DNA of 64,000 nt from Hygrophila difformis. Taxonomy: Eukaryota; Streptophyta; Magnoliopsida; Lamiales; Acanthaceae. The notes beneath the pieces were generated by a model. It did not search any database. It had not been told where the DNA came from and saw only the letters and a list, made by a program, of their open reading frames with translations. Shown piece by piece: positions 34,281 to 45,896 of this stretch. The first letter of the stretch is position 1. Every line of letters starts with the position of its first letter. The translations under genes were made by a program, and so were the position numbers. The DNA is taken from assembly GCA_030278955.1 (NCBI GenBank), contig JAOANR010000011.1, forward strand, positions 27,408,403 through 27,472,402, given 5' to 3'.

Positions 34281-35309
34281 GGTGTGGTCCAACGGAGGGG
34301 AGAGTCGGTCCTTTCGGATCATTACCCAGTGTGTCTGGTGGCCGGGCATAAGTCTTGGGGGCCTAAACCATTTCGATTTTTAATTACTGGATGGAGCGGA
34401 ATGGGTTTGGGGATCTAGTGAAGGAGGCGTGGGGAGAAGGGGTTGGCGGGATTAGGCAGAACAGGGGTGGGAACGTCTGTGACAAACTGAGGCGGCTGAA
34501 GTCTAAAATTCGCCAGTGGGATGGATAAAGTGCGGCAGACCTGGAGAAAAAGATTCAAAAGCTGGAGACAGAGATTAGTGAATTGGAGGCGAATCTTCAG
34601 GGACAGGATGAGGGGGTTGTAGATTTGAGAAAAACATGGTGGTTAAAAGGGGAACTTAAAAATTTATATTTGGCCGAGGAGCGACGGTGGCTTCAAAAAT
34701 CAAGGATAAGGTGGATTAAAGAAGGTGATCTTAATACATGGTTTTTCCATGCGATGACAGCCCTCCGTAGAAGGAAAGGCTTCATAGGGGCTATTTATCG
34801 TGATGGTATTCTGATAGATGATCCGGGTGGAGTCAAGGATGCAGCTCTCTCGCACTTTCAGGCATTATTCGTACAACAGGAAGAAGTGTTGTTTAAGGTC
34901 AGTAACTTGGGTCTGCTTAGCCTTGGAGACGAAGACAGAGGGTGGTTGGAAAAGCCTTTTACAGAAGAAGAGATTCGTATGGCTGTGTGGAGTTGCGATG
35001 GAAACCGGGCACTGGGGCCAGATGGATTCAACTTGAATTTCTTCAAGAAATACTGGGAGACTATTAAGGGGGAAGTACTAGAGATGTTTGGCAAATTTGA
35101 TCGAGAAGGTAAGCTGCCCAAAGGAGCCGGTGGTGCGTTTATTACATTAATCCCTAAGGTGTACAATCCGTTGGACTTTAGTGACTACAGGCCAATTTCA
35201 CTTGTTGGGAGTCTATACAAAATTGTGGCAAAGGTATTGGCTAATAGGTTACAAGGTGTGATTCATGGATTGGTGGGAGTATCTCAGATGGCTTTTATCC
35301 GGGGTAGAC
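34281..35309 (+). pseudogene. LINE ORF2 endonuclease end and reverse transcriptase, part 2
   Basis: Directly after element A the endonuclease resumes with the catalytic LSDHYPV motif (about 34310-34335). A stop and frame change follow near 34418. From 34583 the linker and reverse-transcriptase N-terminus read RWIKEGDLNTWFFH, NRALGPDGFNLNFFKKYW and ITLIPKV. Next come DFSDYRPISLVGSLYKIVAK and VSQMAFIRGR, where Tekay element B cuts in at 35310. These are reverse-transcriptase blocks 0 to 3 of the L1 type. Confidence 0.9.
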
Positions 35310-35739
35310 TGTAACACCCCGGATTTGATAACCCAGGCCAGGATGTCACCGCCGCATTTCCCTAGCAAGACACGGCTTCCCGAGCTCGCTAAGGAAATGC
35401 AAGGCTTGTGGGTATGAAAAAGATTTAAAACATTTCAAGATTTTGTCCGGAAATTTAAAATACTTAGTACGATAGTAGAAATTATCACGTGCGGAAAATA
35501 AATAAAGTAAGTGCAGCGGAAAGAAAAATCACGGCCAACATGGCCAAATCCTCGGGTTTAACAGACCCGGTAAAAACGGTACGATGCAGAAATTTAAAAT
35601 GTCCATTATGATTTCCCCCCAAGTGCATATGCAATGCGTCACTCGACGTACTCTGTAAAAAAAATGAATGACAACGGTTGTCAGTATAAAAATATACTGA
35701 GTAAGTTAATCCCTAACTACAAATAAAAGGGGTTACAAG

Positions 35740-37040
35740 CAGTGGCGGAACCAGGATTTCAATCCAGGGTGTGCGGAAATTTAAATAAAATTTAAATCAG
35801 TAACTGAATAACAAATATATGTCCAAATAATATGTATTATAATTAGAGTGTATTGTAGCCTTCTTAGACATTGTTCAAAATTTGAATAAAAAGTAGATGA
35901 GATTTTGAGTCGTAAACAGCTTGGGCAAAAGATACCTGCATAACAAAGTCAATTATGTTAACAAGTTAAACATTTCAAAGCAAATTGGTAACAATTAAGG
36001 GCTGCAATTCTAATATCTATTCGCAATGGTTAATAGAACAATGATCAATTAGTGCTCTTTATGCAGCAAATCACCCCACAGTTCAAGAAATATCAATGGT
36101 AAAAATTGGATTACAATATAATATTCTTAAGAACAGATCGTTGTTTCGTCACTTCCTAGAATCCATTCCCTGAAAGGATTGAGTGAGTCAAGACCCGCAA
36201 TACTCAGTACTCTACCCCTTTTCTTACAACCACCTCGAACTCACCTCTATTTGATTCGACCACTTCTTACAACGACGACTAAGAAGACAGTGAGCAACTA
36301 ATTTTACAGAGTGGACAAGAACATTATTGATCCTTTTTTCCCAATGTCTGGATTAACTAAGTTTAAACTTGAGTCTTGAGGTAGTCAATGCACCGAATGG
36401 GGAAAAAAGATGAACACATTATAGAAATTGGCAATTAGATCACAAATGATGAATTCACATGAAACAATCGCAGTCAACAACTAGTAATTTTCCTTCGAAC
36501 AGCAAAAAAAACCTCAGCAGCGCATTGAAGTATCTCGGGCAAAAAAGAGGGACAAGTACATGCAAAAAAGAATACAGTTTGTAGGAAGGATGTGCAATTA
36601 AGCGCAGGTAATTGTAAAAGGAAAGTAAAAGTGTAAAACAAATACCTTGAACGGCGGCAATCTGGGGAACGCTCACAAGAAAGAAAAGGAGTAATCAAGC
36701 CAGACAATATACATACACGCAGGTCTGCAACCTGAGCACCGATGCTTGCTCAACAATTTGGGAGTTTTCGGCAGCTGCAAATAGCTTCAAGAGATGTAGA
36801 GCGGCGCGGCGTGGACTGTTGTGAGTGGAGACGCAGAAAGAGATAGACGGAGGGAGATCGATACCACAATGGAGATACGGAGCGGAGACGCAATAGGGTT
36901 TAGAATTGGGGGAAAATATGTAATAAAGTATTATTTTTTTTATTTATCTTATAAGTATATACATAAGTACAAAAAAAAAAAAAAAATGAAAGTCAGGGGC
37001 GTCAGGTGCATACCCTGGCGCCATACTAGTTCCGCCACTG
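35740..37040. mobile_element. non-autonomous hAT element (1301 bp)
   Basis: The terminal inverted repeat CAGTGGCGGAAC is perfect for 12 bases at both ends (right end read in reverse complement). The 8-bp target duplication GTTACAAG (35732-35739 and 37041-37048) is the hAT length. The empty site, a single GTTACAAG, is preserved in element B's other LTR at about 43552-43559, which proves the boundaries. The interior has no transposase. A GC-rich segment at 36800-36900 may be the former promoter or leader. Youngest insertion in this branch of the nest. Confidence 0.97.
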
Positions 37041-37284
37041 GTTACAAGTGTTTAAACTAAAGATTTCGCTTACCATACGAGAATTTAAAAATACATGATT
37101 TATTAGCAGCGGGAAAACATGATTAAAGAACTTAATTTTAAAAGCGTAATTTAAAGCATAATTTAAGATGCATAAATTTTAAATACATAATTAAAGACAG
37201 GATAAATACGATTTAAGCATAATGAAACACTCACACGAGTCTTTTACTTTTCATCCCGTAAACTAAGAAGAGGACACCATACCG

Positions 37285-37503
37285 GGAGATCACTAACGAG
37301 GCAATCTCAACATAGGACCACTAACGAGGCAGTCCAAACAATGCGAGACCACTAACGAGGCAGTCTCAAAGATAGTAGGACCACTAACGAGGCGATCCAA
37401 AAAAGATAGTAGGACCACTAACGAGGCGATCCACAAATACAGCGCGCGAGATCACTAACGAGGCAATCTCAGATAGTAAGGAGACCACTAACGAGGCAGT
37501 CTC
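37285..37503 (-). repeat. hairpin array in element B 3' LTR
   Basis: Seven units 28-38 bases apart share the core CACTAACGAGGC (plus strand). Flanking arms are GAGAT/ATCTC, GGAC/GTCC, GAGAC/GTCTC, GGAC/ATCC twice, GAGAT/ATCTC and GAGAC/GTCTC. Five of seven have fully complementary arms, although the arm sequence itself changes. The same array stands at 43796-44015. Confidence 0.88.
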
Positions 37504-39380
37504 AAAGATAATGATAGTATGAAGATCGGCTCAGCCTAGTGAACGGGATTTTTCGAAAGTTCGTATTTCAAAGTTATCAATGGTTGATATCGCGTTTTCA
37601 TAGTTCGAGTCTTCTCAAGTTCGAAAAATCCTATTCGAGGCAGTTTACGCCTTTCTTAATTTAAAATTCGTCTTTTCTCCAAAAATTCTGAAACTTGGCC
37701 AGTAATTCAAAAACACACACACGAACAACTTTCATGTTTTAAGTTTTTGGAAATAAGGTTCCGAAGTGAGTTGAAATTTGAGTTTATTGCAAAGAATAAT
37801 TTATGTCTTAAAAACTGTTTTCGTCACAGGTTCGTGTAACGCCGATTAAAAATTCATTTCAAAACCAATCGATGTGAAATTTTTACAGTAACTACACGAC
37901 ACATTAAGGAACAACTTTCATGTTTTAAGAATTTGGAAATAATGAATTCTTGGTACTCAAAAATCGAGTGCAACTCACTGCAAAGTCATGGCCCTCAAAA
38001 CGATTTCGAAACAGTTTTAAAAACTCGGCCGTTTGACATATCAAATGAACACCAAAATCCATGAAATTTTATATGCATAATCTAGACACAATTATCTACA
38101 ACTTTTGTTTAGAAATGCAAAGTTAAATCATTCGAAAAATGGGTGAAAAACATGCATCAAGTTGAATGAAGGAATCTGTCACAGAATTAAATTGTTCGGT
38201 TCGATACAGAAAGTTCACGGCGAAAATTGGGATAGCAAAACTTAATGTCAACGGCTGAAATTTGGACACAAGATAGATAAAGATGTTAGGAACAACTTTT
38301 ATGTTGAAAAGTTTTCGGTTTGAATTCCTGAAGGTCGAGTTTTTGGCGAGTCTTTAAAATTGGACGAAAATAGGGTTTTTGAAAACCGATTTTTGTTACA
38401 AGCCTATATCTTGAGATTTAAAAAACAAACAACCACAAAAATTTGTGAGTAAGGTTTTAACTTAATTAGAATGATGATAGGGTCACTGGATTGGGTTTCC
38501 GGACGTCCTAGGGTCACGACGAACGGCCAACTTCTCCGATCGCTTTTTGTTCGTTTTCCGACGGAAAATTGTAGTAAGGAAAAAGGGTTAGAATATGAGT
38601 TTCTGAGATCTATGGACGAATTGAAACTTTGTACAATAGCTTACCAAGAGTCTAGAGGGCAGGGCTTGGTTCCTTTCGCCTTGCCGTCGCCGGAATACTT
38701 GCCGGAAAGTGAGTTCGGAGAGGTTTCGACTTGGAGGGGAGTATTGGAGGTGTTTAGGGTTAGGTTTTCTGAGAATTATGGGGAGGGGCGCCCCAAATCT
38801 GATCTTATGCCCTTCCCCATTGTTGTGATCGACTTGCCATTGACTGAGGTCGGATTTTTGGCAAGAAAATCGCCATGGAAGGAAAGTTTACACCTCCTGC
38901 ACCTCTGGCGCGCTGGTGGCGCGCACGTAGGCCTTTGTCCGCGCGGAGCACGCGTGGCTTGCCCTGGAGTCGCGACTCCTCCGCCCGCGCGGTGGCCGCG
39001 CGGCGGCGCGTGGAGAGCGCGGGCCGGCCGGACCGGCCGGTTCAGCGGTCCGCGTGTTCCGTCGGGTCTTTCCTCGCTTTCCCCTATCGGTTTCCTACGT
39101 GTTAGCTCGATTCCCTGGGTCGTTTCCGGTTCGGAATCTTTTCCTTAAACTTGTTACGAGTCCGGCTTATCGCTCGCAACATTCCCGTGTCCTAATTAGC
39201 CTAGTCTAAAATGGTCCCAACTCTTCCTATCGCCCTTGTGATCTATTTCGTGATTTATTTTGTGATTTCTTTCGTGACTGAACTTAGAAATTAGTTCTAA
39301 GCTGCCTACGTACCCTGTGAAGGGATCAAGTCATGACGTAGTTCAAAACAATTTGAATTTGCTTTTCCTCGGGTGTTACA

Positions 39381-39400
39381 TCCTCCCCCCCTTAAGAATA
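39381..39400 (-). other. polypurine tract of element B
   Basis: On the minus strand TTCTTAAGGGGGGGAGGA lies directly next to the 3' LTR start. It primes plus-strand DNA synthesis. Confidence 0.85.
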
Positions 39401-39403
39401 CAG

Positions 39404-39619
39404 TTATGTCCCCATAACTGTGGTCGGGTCGTCTTGGAAGAGGGTAGGGTAACGTTGCCTCATGTCGGCTTCCAATTCCCAGGTTATCGTCTCTGTCTCG
39501 TGGTTGGACCACAGGACCTTGACCATCCTTACAGTTTTATTCCTTGTCACCCTTTCCTTGTAGTCGAGTATTTTCACCGGGGTTTCTTCATAGGTCAAGT
39601 CGTTATCCAATTCGATCAC
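39404..39619 (-). pseudogene. remnant of Tekay pol C-terminus (chromodomain-like)
   Basis: 71 codons: IELDNDLTYEETPVKILDYK, VRMVKVLWSNHETETITWEL and EADMRQRYPTLF. This is the end of the integrase of Tekay-like chromoviruses, where a chromodomain-like fold helps target chromatin. Upstream residues (HNVFH, LKKYV) can be seen in other frames to about 39700. All of pol before that is absent. It ends just before the polypurine tract, the correct place. Confidence 0.85.
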
Positions 39620-39848
39620 GTCCGGTTGGAGTACATGCGACGTGTCAGCACATACTTCTTTAGTTGGGGGTCGTGGAACACATTGTGGTTACGAGCAAAC
39701 GGTGGCGGGGACGTTAGTTAACACGCCGTTCTCATCTCCCTACGGAATTTCTCAGGGTCCCTAGGTATTTACTTCCCGGGGGTTTCCTGTAGTCCTGCGA
39801 AAGGAGGGCGTGAGGCAATTCCGCTGTCCTTGCCCGGAATAATGCCAG

Positions 39849-40764
39849 GTGATGCTCCATGTCGACGTATTTCTCTGTCAATGTATGCCCGGGTTCAGTG
39901 AGGAGCGTATAGCGAAAGAGATTGAGCAGAACAGGAAAGATAAAACTCCACCCGGGTCCCGCGCGGTGGCCGCGCGTTGGCGCGCGGAGAGCGCGCGGCA
40001 CCCTCTGTTCGAGAAAATAGGGCTCGCGCTCCGCGCGAGCCACTTCCCCCATTTCCCATTCGAGAACACACCCCCAATTCTCTCTAAATCCGGCGAGTTA
40101 CCTTCCTGTTTGCTCGATTTCGACTTCAATTTCACTCATCCAGGTACGATTCTACTAAACCCACTTACTAATTTCAACTTTTATGTTCTGAATGATTTGA
40201 TTTGTGAAGTGATTTAGGAAATTAGGGTTTGTGTACAAAAATTGGGGGTTTATGATTTTTAGGCTTGATTTGTGCAATTTAGCAAGTGTATGTGGCAATT
40301 GTTGTTACTCTTGTTGCCTTGCCTATGTTTATGTTATAATGTGTTTATGTTTTTGGCAAATTCTTGTTGAATTCGAATCCTTAGAAAGGCTATGAAGTTA
40401 TTGATGCTTGGTTGCTATTGGGGTGTGATTATTAGTTCGTTCCCTCGTTGTTTAGTGCTGTAGGATTTGCCGTATTGTTATTAGAATGATTGTTTCATTC
40501 CGTGGGCGATTTCCGTGTGTTGTTAGTAACTTAGGTTTTGGTTTATTGCGCACGTAATGTGTTCGACGAAATGCCACATAGGGTTTAGGCACTAGTTTGA
40601 GCATATCCTTTGTCTAGGTTACCTCCTGGTTGGTCTTAGTAAACGGTAGGATTGTTGTTCTTACGGTACATTCGCGTTGGAAATATATATTTATGCCCTT
40701 TTCGTATTTTCGCTTGACTTCGGTGTGGGACTTAGCCTTATAATCGGTGTTTGGTAACTTGCAG
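39849..40764 (+). promoter_or_regulatory. leader and possible intron of the antisense ORF in element B
   Basis: On the plus strand, opposite to the element, is a CpG-rich block (39955-40045: CCGCGCGGTGGCCGCGCG and GCGCGCGGAGAGCGCGC). A pyrimidine-rich leader follows, then CATCCAG|GTACGATT at about 40142 as a possible splice donor. After about 620 T-rich bases comes CTTGCAG|GATG at about 40762, a possible acceptor directly in front of the ORF. Splicing and promoter activity are inference. Confidence 0.5.
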
Positions 40765-41649
40765 GATGTTGCTCTTTTTGTGGGTCGTTTTGGCGTCTCT
40801 CATGTGTCCTCCGAGGACTAGGAGACGAGTTGCTGATGAGGCTGGCCCCAGTCTGAGGGACGCGTTCTTGCTCCTGCGTGGAACACCTTATGCACCCTAG
40901 TGCCTCCTCAGTTCGAGCACAGTCATGAGCTTCGTTTGACGTCGATGGACTCCCCTTGGCGAGAGCTTGCTCAGCTGTGGTTCGGGCGTGTCCGGCCGAT
41001 GTCCCGGAGCCACATTGTCTTGGATCACGTCTACGAGACCATTTGCTTCATCGCGCGGGACGGTAGGGTGAATGTAGGGGCTTGCATCAAGGATAACTTG
41101 CGGGGTATGCGCAGAGGACGAGGGAGTAGGGTGATTACCCATGTTCACCTCATCTGTGGGTTGTGTGCGGCACAGGGGATTCGCACTACACCGGAGACAG
41201 ACCCGTACGACCTAGCACCGGGCCGTTGCTACCGTATCCCGTCTTATGCTGAGTGGCGTAGCGCCTTACGTCGTGGGGCTCCCCGTGCTGTACTTCGCCC
41301 ACAGCCTGATGACGGCGGCCTGATTCTCGTTGTACCACCTGAGCAGCCACTCTCTCCTCCAGTAGCTCCACCTCCTGCTGGGGCACCTCCTGCTGTGGCA
41401 CCTCAGGGGCAGGAGATGATTCAGATGCTGCAGATGATACAGGAGATGCGGGTCAGTATGGACGCCGGGTTTGCAGCTGGGCAGGCTCGTTATGACGCCC
41501 TCGACGCTAGGTTGGACCTCTACCAGACCCGCATGGACTCGTTTGCTACGAGGCAGGCTCAGCAGCAGGCCACCATGTCCGACATGTACGCCTATGTGCG
41601 GCAGATGGACGACTACATGCGCCGACAGTTCCCGCCTCCCGATCAGTGA
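40765..41649 (+). pseudogene. antisense extra ORF in element B, plant-transposon-protein-like
   Basis: One frame from ATG 40765 to TGA 41647-41649, broken by a single TAG at 40897-40899, so about 294 codons. Early residues are CPPRTRRRVADEAGPSLRDA. The middle (ELRLTSMDSPWRELAQLWFG, YETICFIARDGRVNVGACI, ITHVHLICGLCAAQGI) looks like the 'putative plant transposon protein' domain found in extra ORFs of plant Ty3/gypsy elements. Then comes a Pro/Ala hinge and a C-terminal coiled coil (MIQMLQMIQEMRVSMDAGFA, YDALDARLDLYQTRMDS). Extra antisense ORFs are known in Tat-type elements; the role is unknown. Domain assignment is by pattern, not alignment. Confidence 0.65.
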
Positions 41650-42393
41650 TGTCCCCCTTTGGTTTCGTGTTTTCGTTTAGGTTTTGCGTTTAGACGTACT
41701 TTGTTTAGGTTCCTCCTTATGAGGACGTTGATGTTGCCTGGTGTTTGTGATTTATATTCTCGTTATGTTATTGCTTAGTTAGGTGTTTGACATGTGTTGG
41801 TTGTGTGCTGCTGTTTCAGAACCATGGTTTAATTGTTCTGTCCATTTTATGGTTTGAGATGTTCTGGATTTACTATTACCTTCCTATCGTGTCTGCATGT
41901 GTGTGGATTGCCCAATAATACCTATGCCGTTGCTTGACTAAATCGCTTGGTTAAATTAGCGTGATAAGATACACGGGATTAGAGTTTATATGTTGAGTGT
42001 ATATAGTTGCTCTTAAGGGGAAAATTTTTATTGAGCGAAGATTAGTCCCTTAATAGGTAACAATTTATCAGGGTGTTTTTCTTGTAGAGGTTGTTGGAAT
42101 TTATTTATTTATTCTTATATGTACATATTTACGTATTTATATATATTTTATTATTATTTTTATTATTATTATTTCTATTATTATTATTATTTTTTTTTTT
42201 TCAGGGTTGTAGGTTCCCCTCTTTGATTATGGTAGTTAAAGAACTAAATAAAATGCATGGAATAAATTTAAATAGGCTTGTATTTTTTATTACTCAAGAA
42301 TTTTGGTTTACAAGCATTCGAAATAGAAATAGGTGTGCTGCTAATAGTACGGAAAGGAAAGTATACTAATAATGCGTAGCTGGATCACTAGAT
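41650..42393. other. non-coding part of element B
   Basis: Downstream region of the antisense ORF, T/G-rich, with an AT-rich low-complexity run of TTA/TTTA units at about 42095-42203. No gene seen. Confidence 0.5.
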
Positions 42394-42747
42394 CTAAAAC
42401 GAGTGGGCAGGCTCGGCCTTGATGGGATCATCCTCATCGCTCGACACATCGATGGGTATGGCGACATTGGGAGCAGGCCCCGGGTTCTGAAGGACCGCTC
42501 CGTCCACGTCCTGGGCTAGGTTAGTCAGTTCCCAGCCTATGGTCTCTATCTGCTCCTCCAAATCATCTCCCTTGTCTTGGAGCTGGGCCACTTGGGCTTG
42601 GAGGTGTGTGACTTGCTCCTGCAGCTGGATTATGTGGTGATGGTCTGTTTCCCTAAGGTGACCCAAATGGGCCAGGTTACCCTCCAACTGTCCTACCCGC
42701 GTTTTGAAGTAATTGATGTGCTGTTGGCCCTCAAGGTATGCGTTCAT
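42394..42747 (-). CDS. pre-gag coiled-coil ORF of element B
   Basis: 117 residues from ATG 42747: MNAYLEGQQHINYFKTRVGQ, LAHLGHLRETDHHHIIQLQE, then QVTHLQAQVAQLQDKGDDLE with clear leucine heptads, and a short acidic tail SSDEDDPIKAEP. The frame is open for about 19 more codons upstream without ATG, with a possible splice acceptor in front. It matches the ORF split by the LINE in the outer element and a decayed copy in element C. It lies between primer-binding site and gag position. Function unknown; no enzyme motif. Intact here. Confidence 0.7.
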   Translation of the reverse strand: MNAYLEGQQHINYFKTRVGQLEGNLAHLGHLRETDHHHIIQLQEQVTHLQAQVAQLQDKGDDLEEQIETIGWELTNLAQDVDGAVLQNPGPAPNVAIPIDVSSDEDDPIKAEPAHSF

Positions 42748-43115
42748 TAATTCACCATCAAATTGACCATGTTCGCGTTGGGCTCGGCAATCTAATGTCA
42801 ACAAGAGAGGTTAGAGTTAGACATTTTTCAGGCAAGGTTAAGATATGCACAAATTTAAATCTATATGCAACATGCAAGTGCAAGTCCCTTCCCCATAAAA
42901 AATTTAGTTTAAAATAAATTGCTAAAGGTTGGGCCTCTATAGTGGGCCAAAATTTAATATTTCTTTGGCTAAGATTTTGGGCTATGTAAAAAGAGATTAT
43001 AGACTTTTGGGCTAAAAATAATACTAGTAGTCAAATAAATAATTTTAAAAGAAATAACACTTGGGCTTAAAAATAATGGTTTAAAATAATAGTAGTAGCG
43101 TTAAAAATTTTCCGG

Positions 43116-43127
43116 GCTCTGATACCA
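43116..43127 (-). other. primer-binding site of element B (tRNA-iMet)
   Basis: GCTCTGATACCA on the plus strand is TGGTATCAGAGC on the element's sense strand, three bases inside the 5' LTR. It fixes the orientation of B as minus. Confidence 0.93.
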
Positions 43128-43130
43128 ACT

Positions 43131-45891
43131 TGTAACACCCCGGATTTGATAACCCAGGCCGGGATGTCACCGCCGCATTTCCCTAGCAAGACACGGCTTC
43201 CCGAGCTCGCTAAGGAAATGCAAGGCTTGTGGGTATGAAAAAGATTTAAAACATTTCAAGATTTAGTCCGGAAATTTAAAATACTTAGTACGATAGTAGA
43301 AATTATCACGTGCGGAAAATAAATAAAGTAAGTGCAGCGGAAAGAAAAATCACGGCCAACATGGCCAAATCCTCGGGTTTAACAGACCCGGTAAAAACGG
43401 TACGATGCAGAAATTTAAAATGTCCATTATGATTTCCCCCAAGTGCATATGCAATGCGTCACTCGACGTACTCTGTAAAAAAAAGGAATGACAACGGTTG
43501 TCAGTATAAAAATATACTGAGTAAGTTAATCCCTAACTACAAATAAAAGGGGTTACAAGTGTTTAAACTAAAGATTTCGCTTACCGTACGAGAATTTAAA
43601 AATACATGATTTATTAGCAGCGGAAAAACATGATTAAAGAACTTAATTTTAAAAGCGTAATTTAAAGCATAATTTAAGATGCATAAATTTTAAATACATA
43701 ATTAAAGACAGGATAAATACGATTTAAGCATAATGAAACACTCACACGAGTCTTTTACTTTTCATCCCGTAAACTAAGAAGAGGACACCATACCGGGAGA
43801 TCACTAACAAGGCAATCTCAACATAGGACCACTAACGAGGCAGTCCAAACAATGGAAGACCACTAACGAGGCAGTCTCAAAGATAGTAGGACCACTAACG
43901 AGGCGATCCAAAAAAGATAGTAGGACCACTAACGAGGCGATCCACAAATACAGCGCGCGAGATCACTAACGAGGCAATCTCAGATAGTAAGGAGACCACT
44001 AACGAGGCAGTCTCAAAGATAATGATAGTATGAAGATCGGCTCAGCCTAGTGAACGGGATTTTTCGAAAGTTCGTATTTCAAAGTTATCAATGGTTGATA
44101 TCGCGTTTTCATAGTTCGAGTCTTCTCAAGTTCGAAAAATCCTATTCGAGGCAGTTTACGCCTTTCTTAATTTAAAATTCGTCTTTTCTCCAAAAATTCT
44201 GAAACTTGGCCAGTAATTCAAAAACACACACACGAACAACTTTCATGTTTTAAGTTTTTGGAAATAAGGTTCGAAGTGAGTTGAAATTTGAGTTTATTGC
44301 AAAGAATAATTTATGTCTTAAAAACTGTTTTCGTCACAGGTTCGTGTAACGCCGATTAAAAATTCATTTCAAAACCAATCGATGTGAAATTTTTACAGTA
44401 ACTACACGACACATTAAGGAACAACTTTCATGTTTTAAGAATTTGGAAATAATGAATTCTTGGTACTCAAAAATCGAGTGCAACTCACTGCATAGTCATG
44501 GCCCTTAAAACGATTTCAAAACAGTTTTAAAAACTCGGCCGTTTGACATATCAAATGAACACCAAAATCCATGAAATTTTATATGCATAATCTAGACACA
44601 ATTATCTACAGCTTTTGTTTAGAAATGCAAAGTTAAATCATTCGAAAAATGGGTGAAAAACATGCATCAAGTTGAATGAAGGAATCTGTCACAGAATTAA
44701 ATTGTTCGGTTCGATACAGAAAGTTCACGGCGAAAATTGGGATAGCAAAACTTAATGTCAACGGCTGAAATTTGGACACAAGATAGATAAAGGTGTTAGG
44801 AACAACTTTTATGTTGAAAAGTTTTCGGTTTGAATTCCCGAAGGTCGAGTTTTTGGCGAGTCTTTAAAATTGGACGAAAATAGGGTTTTTGAAAACCGAT
44901 TTTTGTTACAAGCCTATATCTTGAGATTTAAACAACAAACAACCACGAAAATTTGTGAGTAAGGTTTTAACTTACTTAGAATGATGATAGGGTCGCTGGA
45001 TTGGGTTTCCGGACGTCCTAGGGTCACGACGAACGGACCAACTTCTCCGATCGCTTTTTGTTCGTTTTCCGACAGAAAATCGTAGTAAGGAAAAAGGGTT
45101 AGAATATGAGTTTCTGAGATCTATGGACGAATTGAAACTTTGTACAATAGCTTACCAAGAGTCTAGAGGGCAGGGCTTGGTTCCTTTCGCCTTGCCGTCG
45201 CCGGAATACTTGCCGGAAAGTGAGTTCGGAGAGGTTTCGACTTGGAGGGGAGTATTGGAGGTGTTTAGGGTTAGGTTTTCTGAGAATTATGGGGAGGGGC
45301 GCCCCAAATCTGATCTTATGCCCTTCCCCATTGTTGTGATCGACTTGCCATTGATTGAGGTCGGATTTTTGGCAAGAAAATCGCCATGGAAGGAAAGTTT
45401 ACACCTCCTGCACCTCTGGCGCGCTGGTGGCGCGCACGTAGGCCTTTGTCCGCGCGGAGCACGCGTGGCCTGCCCTGGAGTCGCGACTCCTCCGCCCGCG
45501 CGGTGGCCGCGCGGCGGCGCGCGGAGAGCGCGGGCCGGCCGGACCGGCCGGTTCAGCGGTCTGCGTGTTCCGTCGGGTCTTTCCTCGCTTTCCCCTATCG
45601 GTTTCCTACGTGTTAGCTCGATTCCCTGGGTCGTTTACGGTTCGGAATCTTTTCCTTAAACTTGTTACGAGTCCGGCTTATCGCTCGCAACATTCCCGTG
45701 TCCTAATTAGCCTAGTCTAAAATGGTCCCAACTCTTCCTATCGCCCTTGTGATCTATTTCGTGATTTATTTTGTGATTTCTTTCGTGACTGAACTTAGAA
45801 ATTAGTTCTAAGCTGCCTACGTACCCTGTGAAGGGATCAAGTCATGACGTAGTTCAAAACAATTTGAATTTGTTTTTCCTCGGATGTTACA
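43131..45891 (-). repeat. element B 5' LTR (2761 bp)
   Basis: Partner of 35310-39380, without the hAT insertion. Hairpin array at 43796-44015; unit 1 has a C-A-A change in its core and unit 3 has AAGAC in place of GAGAC. CpG-rich block at 45405-45570. CCCTTCACAGGGTACG motif at 45812-45841 on the minus strand. Confidence 0.95.
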
Positions 45892-45896
45892 TAGAC

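Larger units (their letters stand above)
35310..39380 (-). repeat. element B 3' LTR (2.76 kb plus hAT insert)
   Basis: Matches 43131-45891 throughout except for the hAT insertion at 35740-37040. On its sense strand it begins TGTAACACCCGAGG and ends TCCGGGGTGTTACA. It holds a CpG-rich block (38895-39060), the CCCTTCACAGGGTACG hairpin motif (39302-39330, read on the minus strand) and a hairpin array (37285-37503). Confidence 0.95.
35310..45891 (-). mobile_element. Tekay element B: non-autonomous gypsy with antisense ORF (minus strand)
   Basis: Target duplication TAGAC (35305-35309 and 45892-45896). On the minus strand the 5' LTR is 45891-43131, the primer-binding site 43127-43116, and the pre-gag ORF 42747-42394. 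A plus-strand ORF (40765-41649) follows, then the last part of pol with a chromodomain-like end (39619-39404), the polypurine tract (39400-39381) and the 3' LTR 39380-35310. The total is 10.58 kb, of which 1.3 kb is a hAT element. Gag and nearly all of pol are missing. It interrupts the LINE reverse transcriptase. Confidence 0.94.

Noticed and set aside
36455..37060. Short ORFs within the hAT element as transposase
   Set aside because: 60-80 codons without hAT dimerisation or catalytic motifs; the element is non-autonomous.
38471..39148. 225-codon ORF and its relatives at 45123-45659
   Set aside because: They lie fully within the two LTR copies of element B, on the strand opposite to the element, with GC-rich low-complexity ends and no known domain. 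They are frame shadows of the CpG-rich block.
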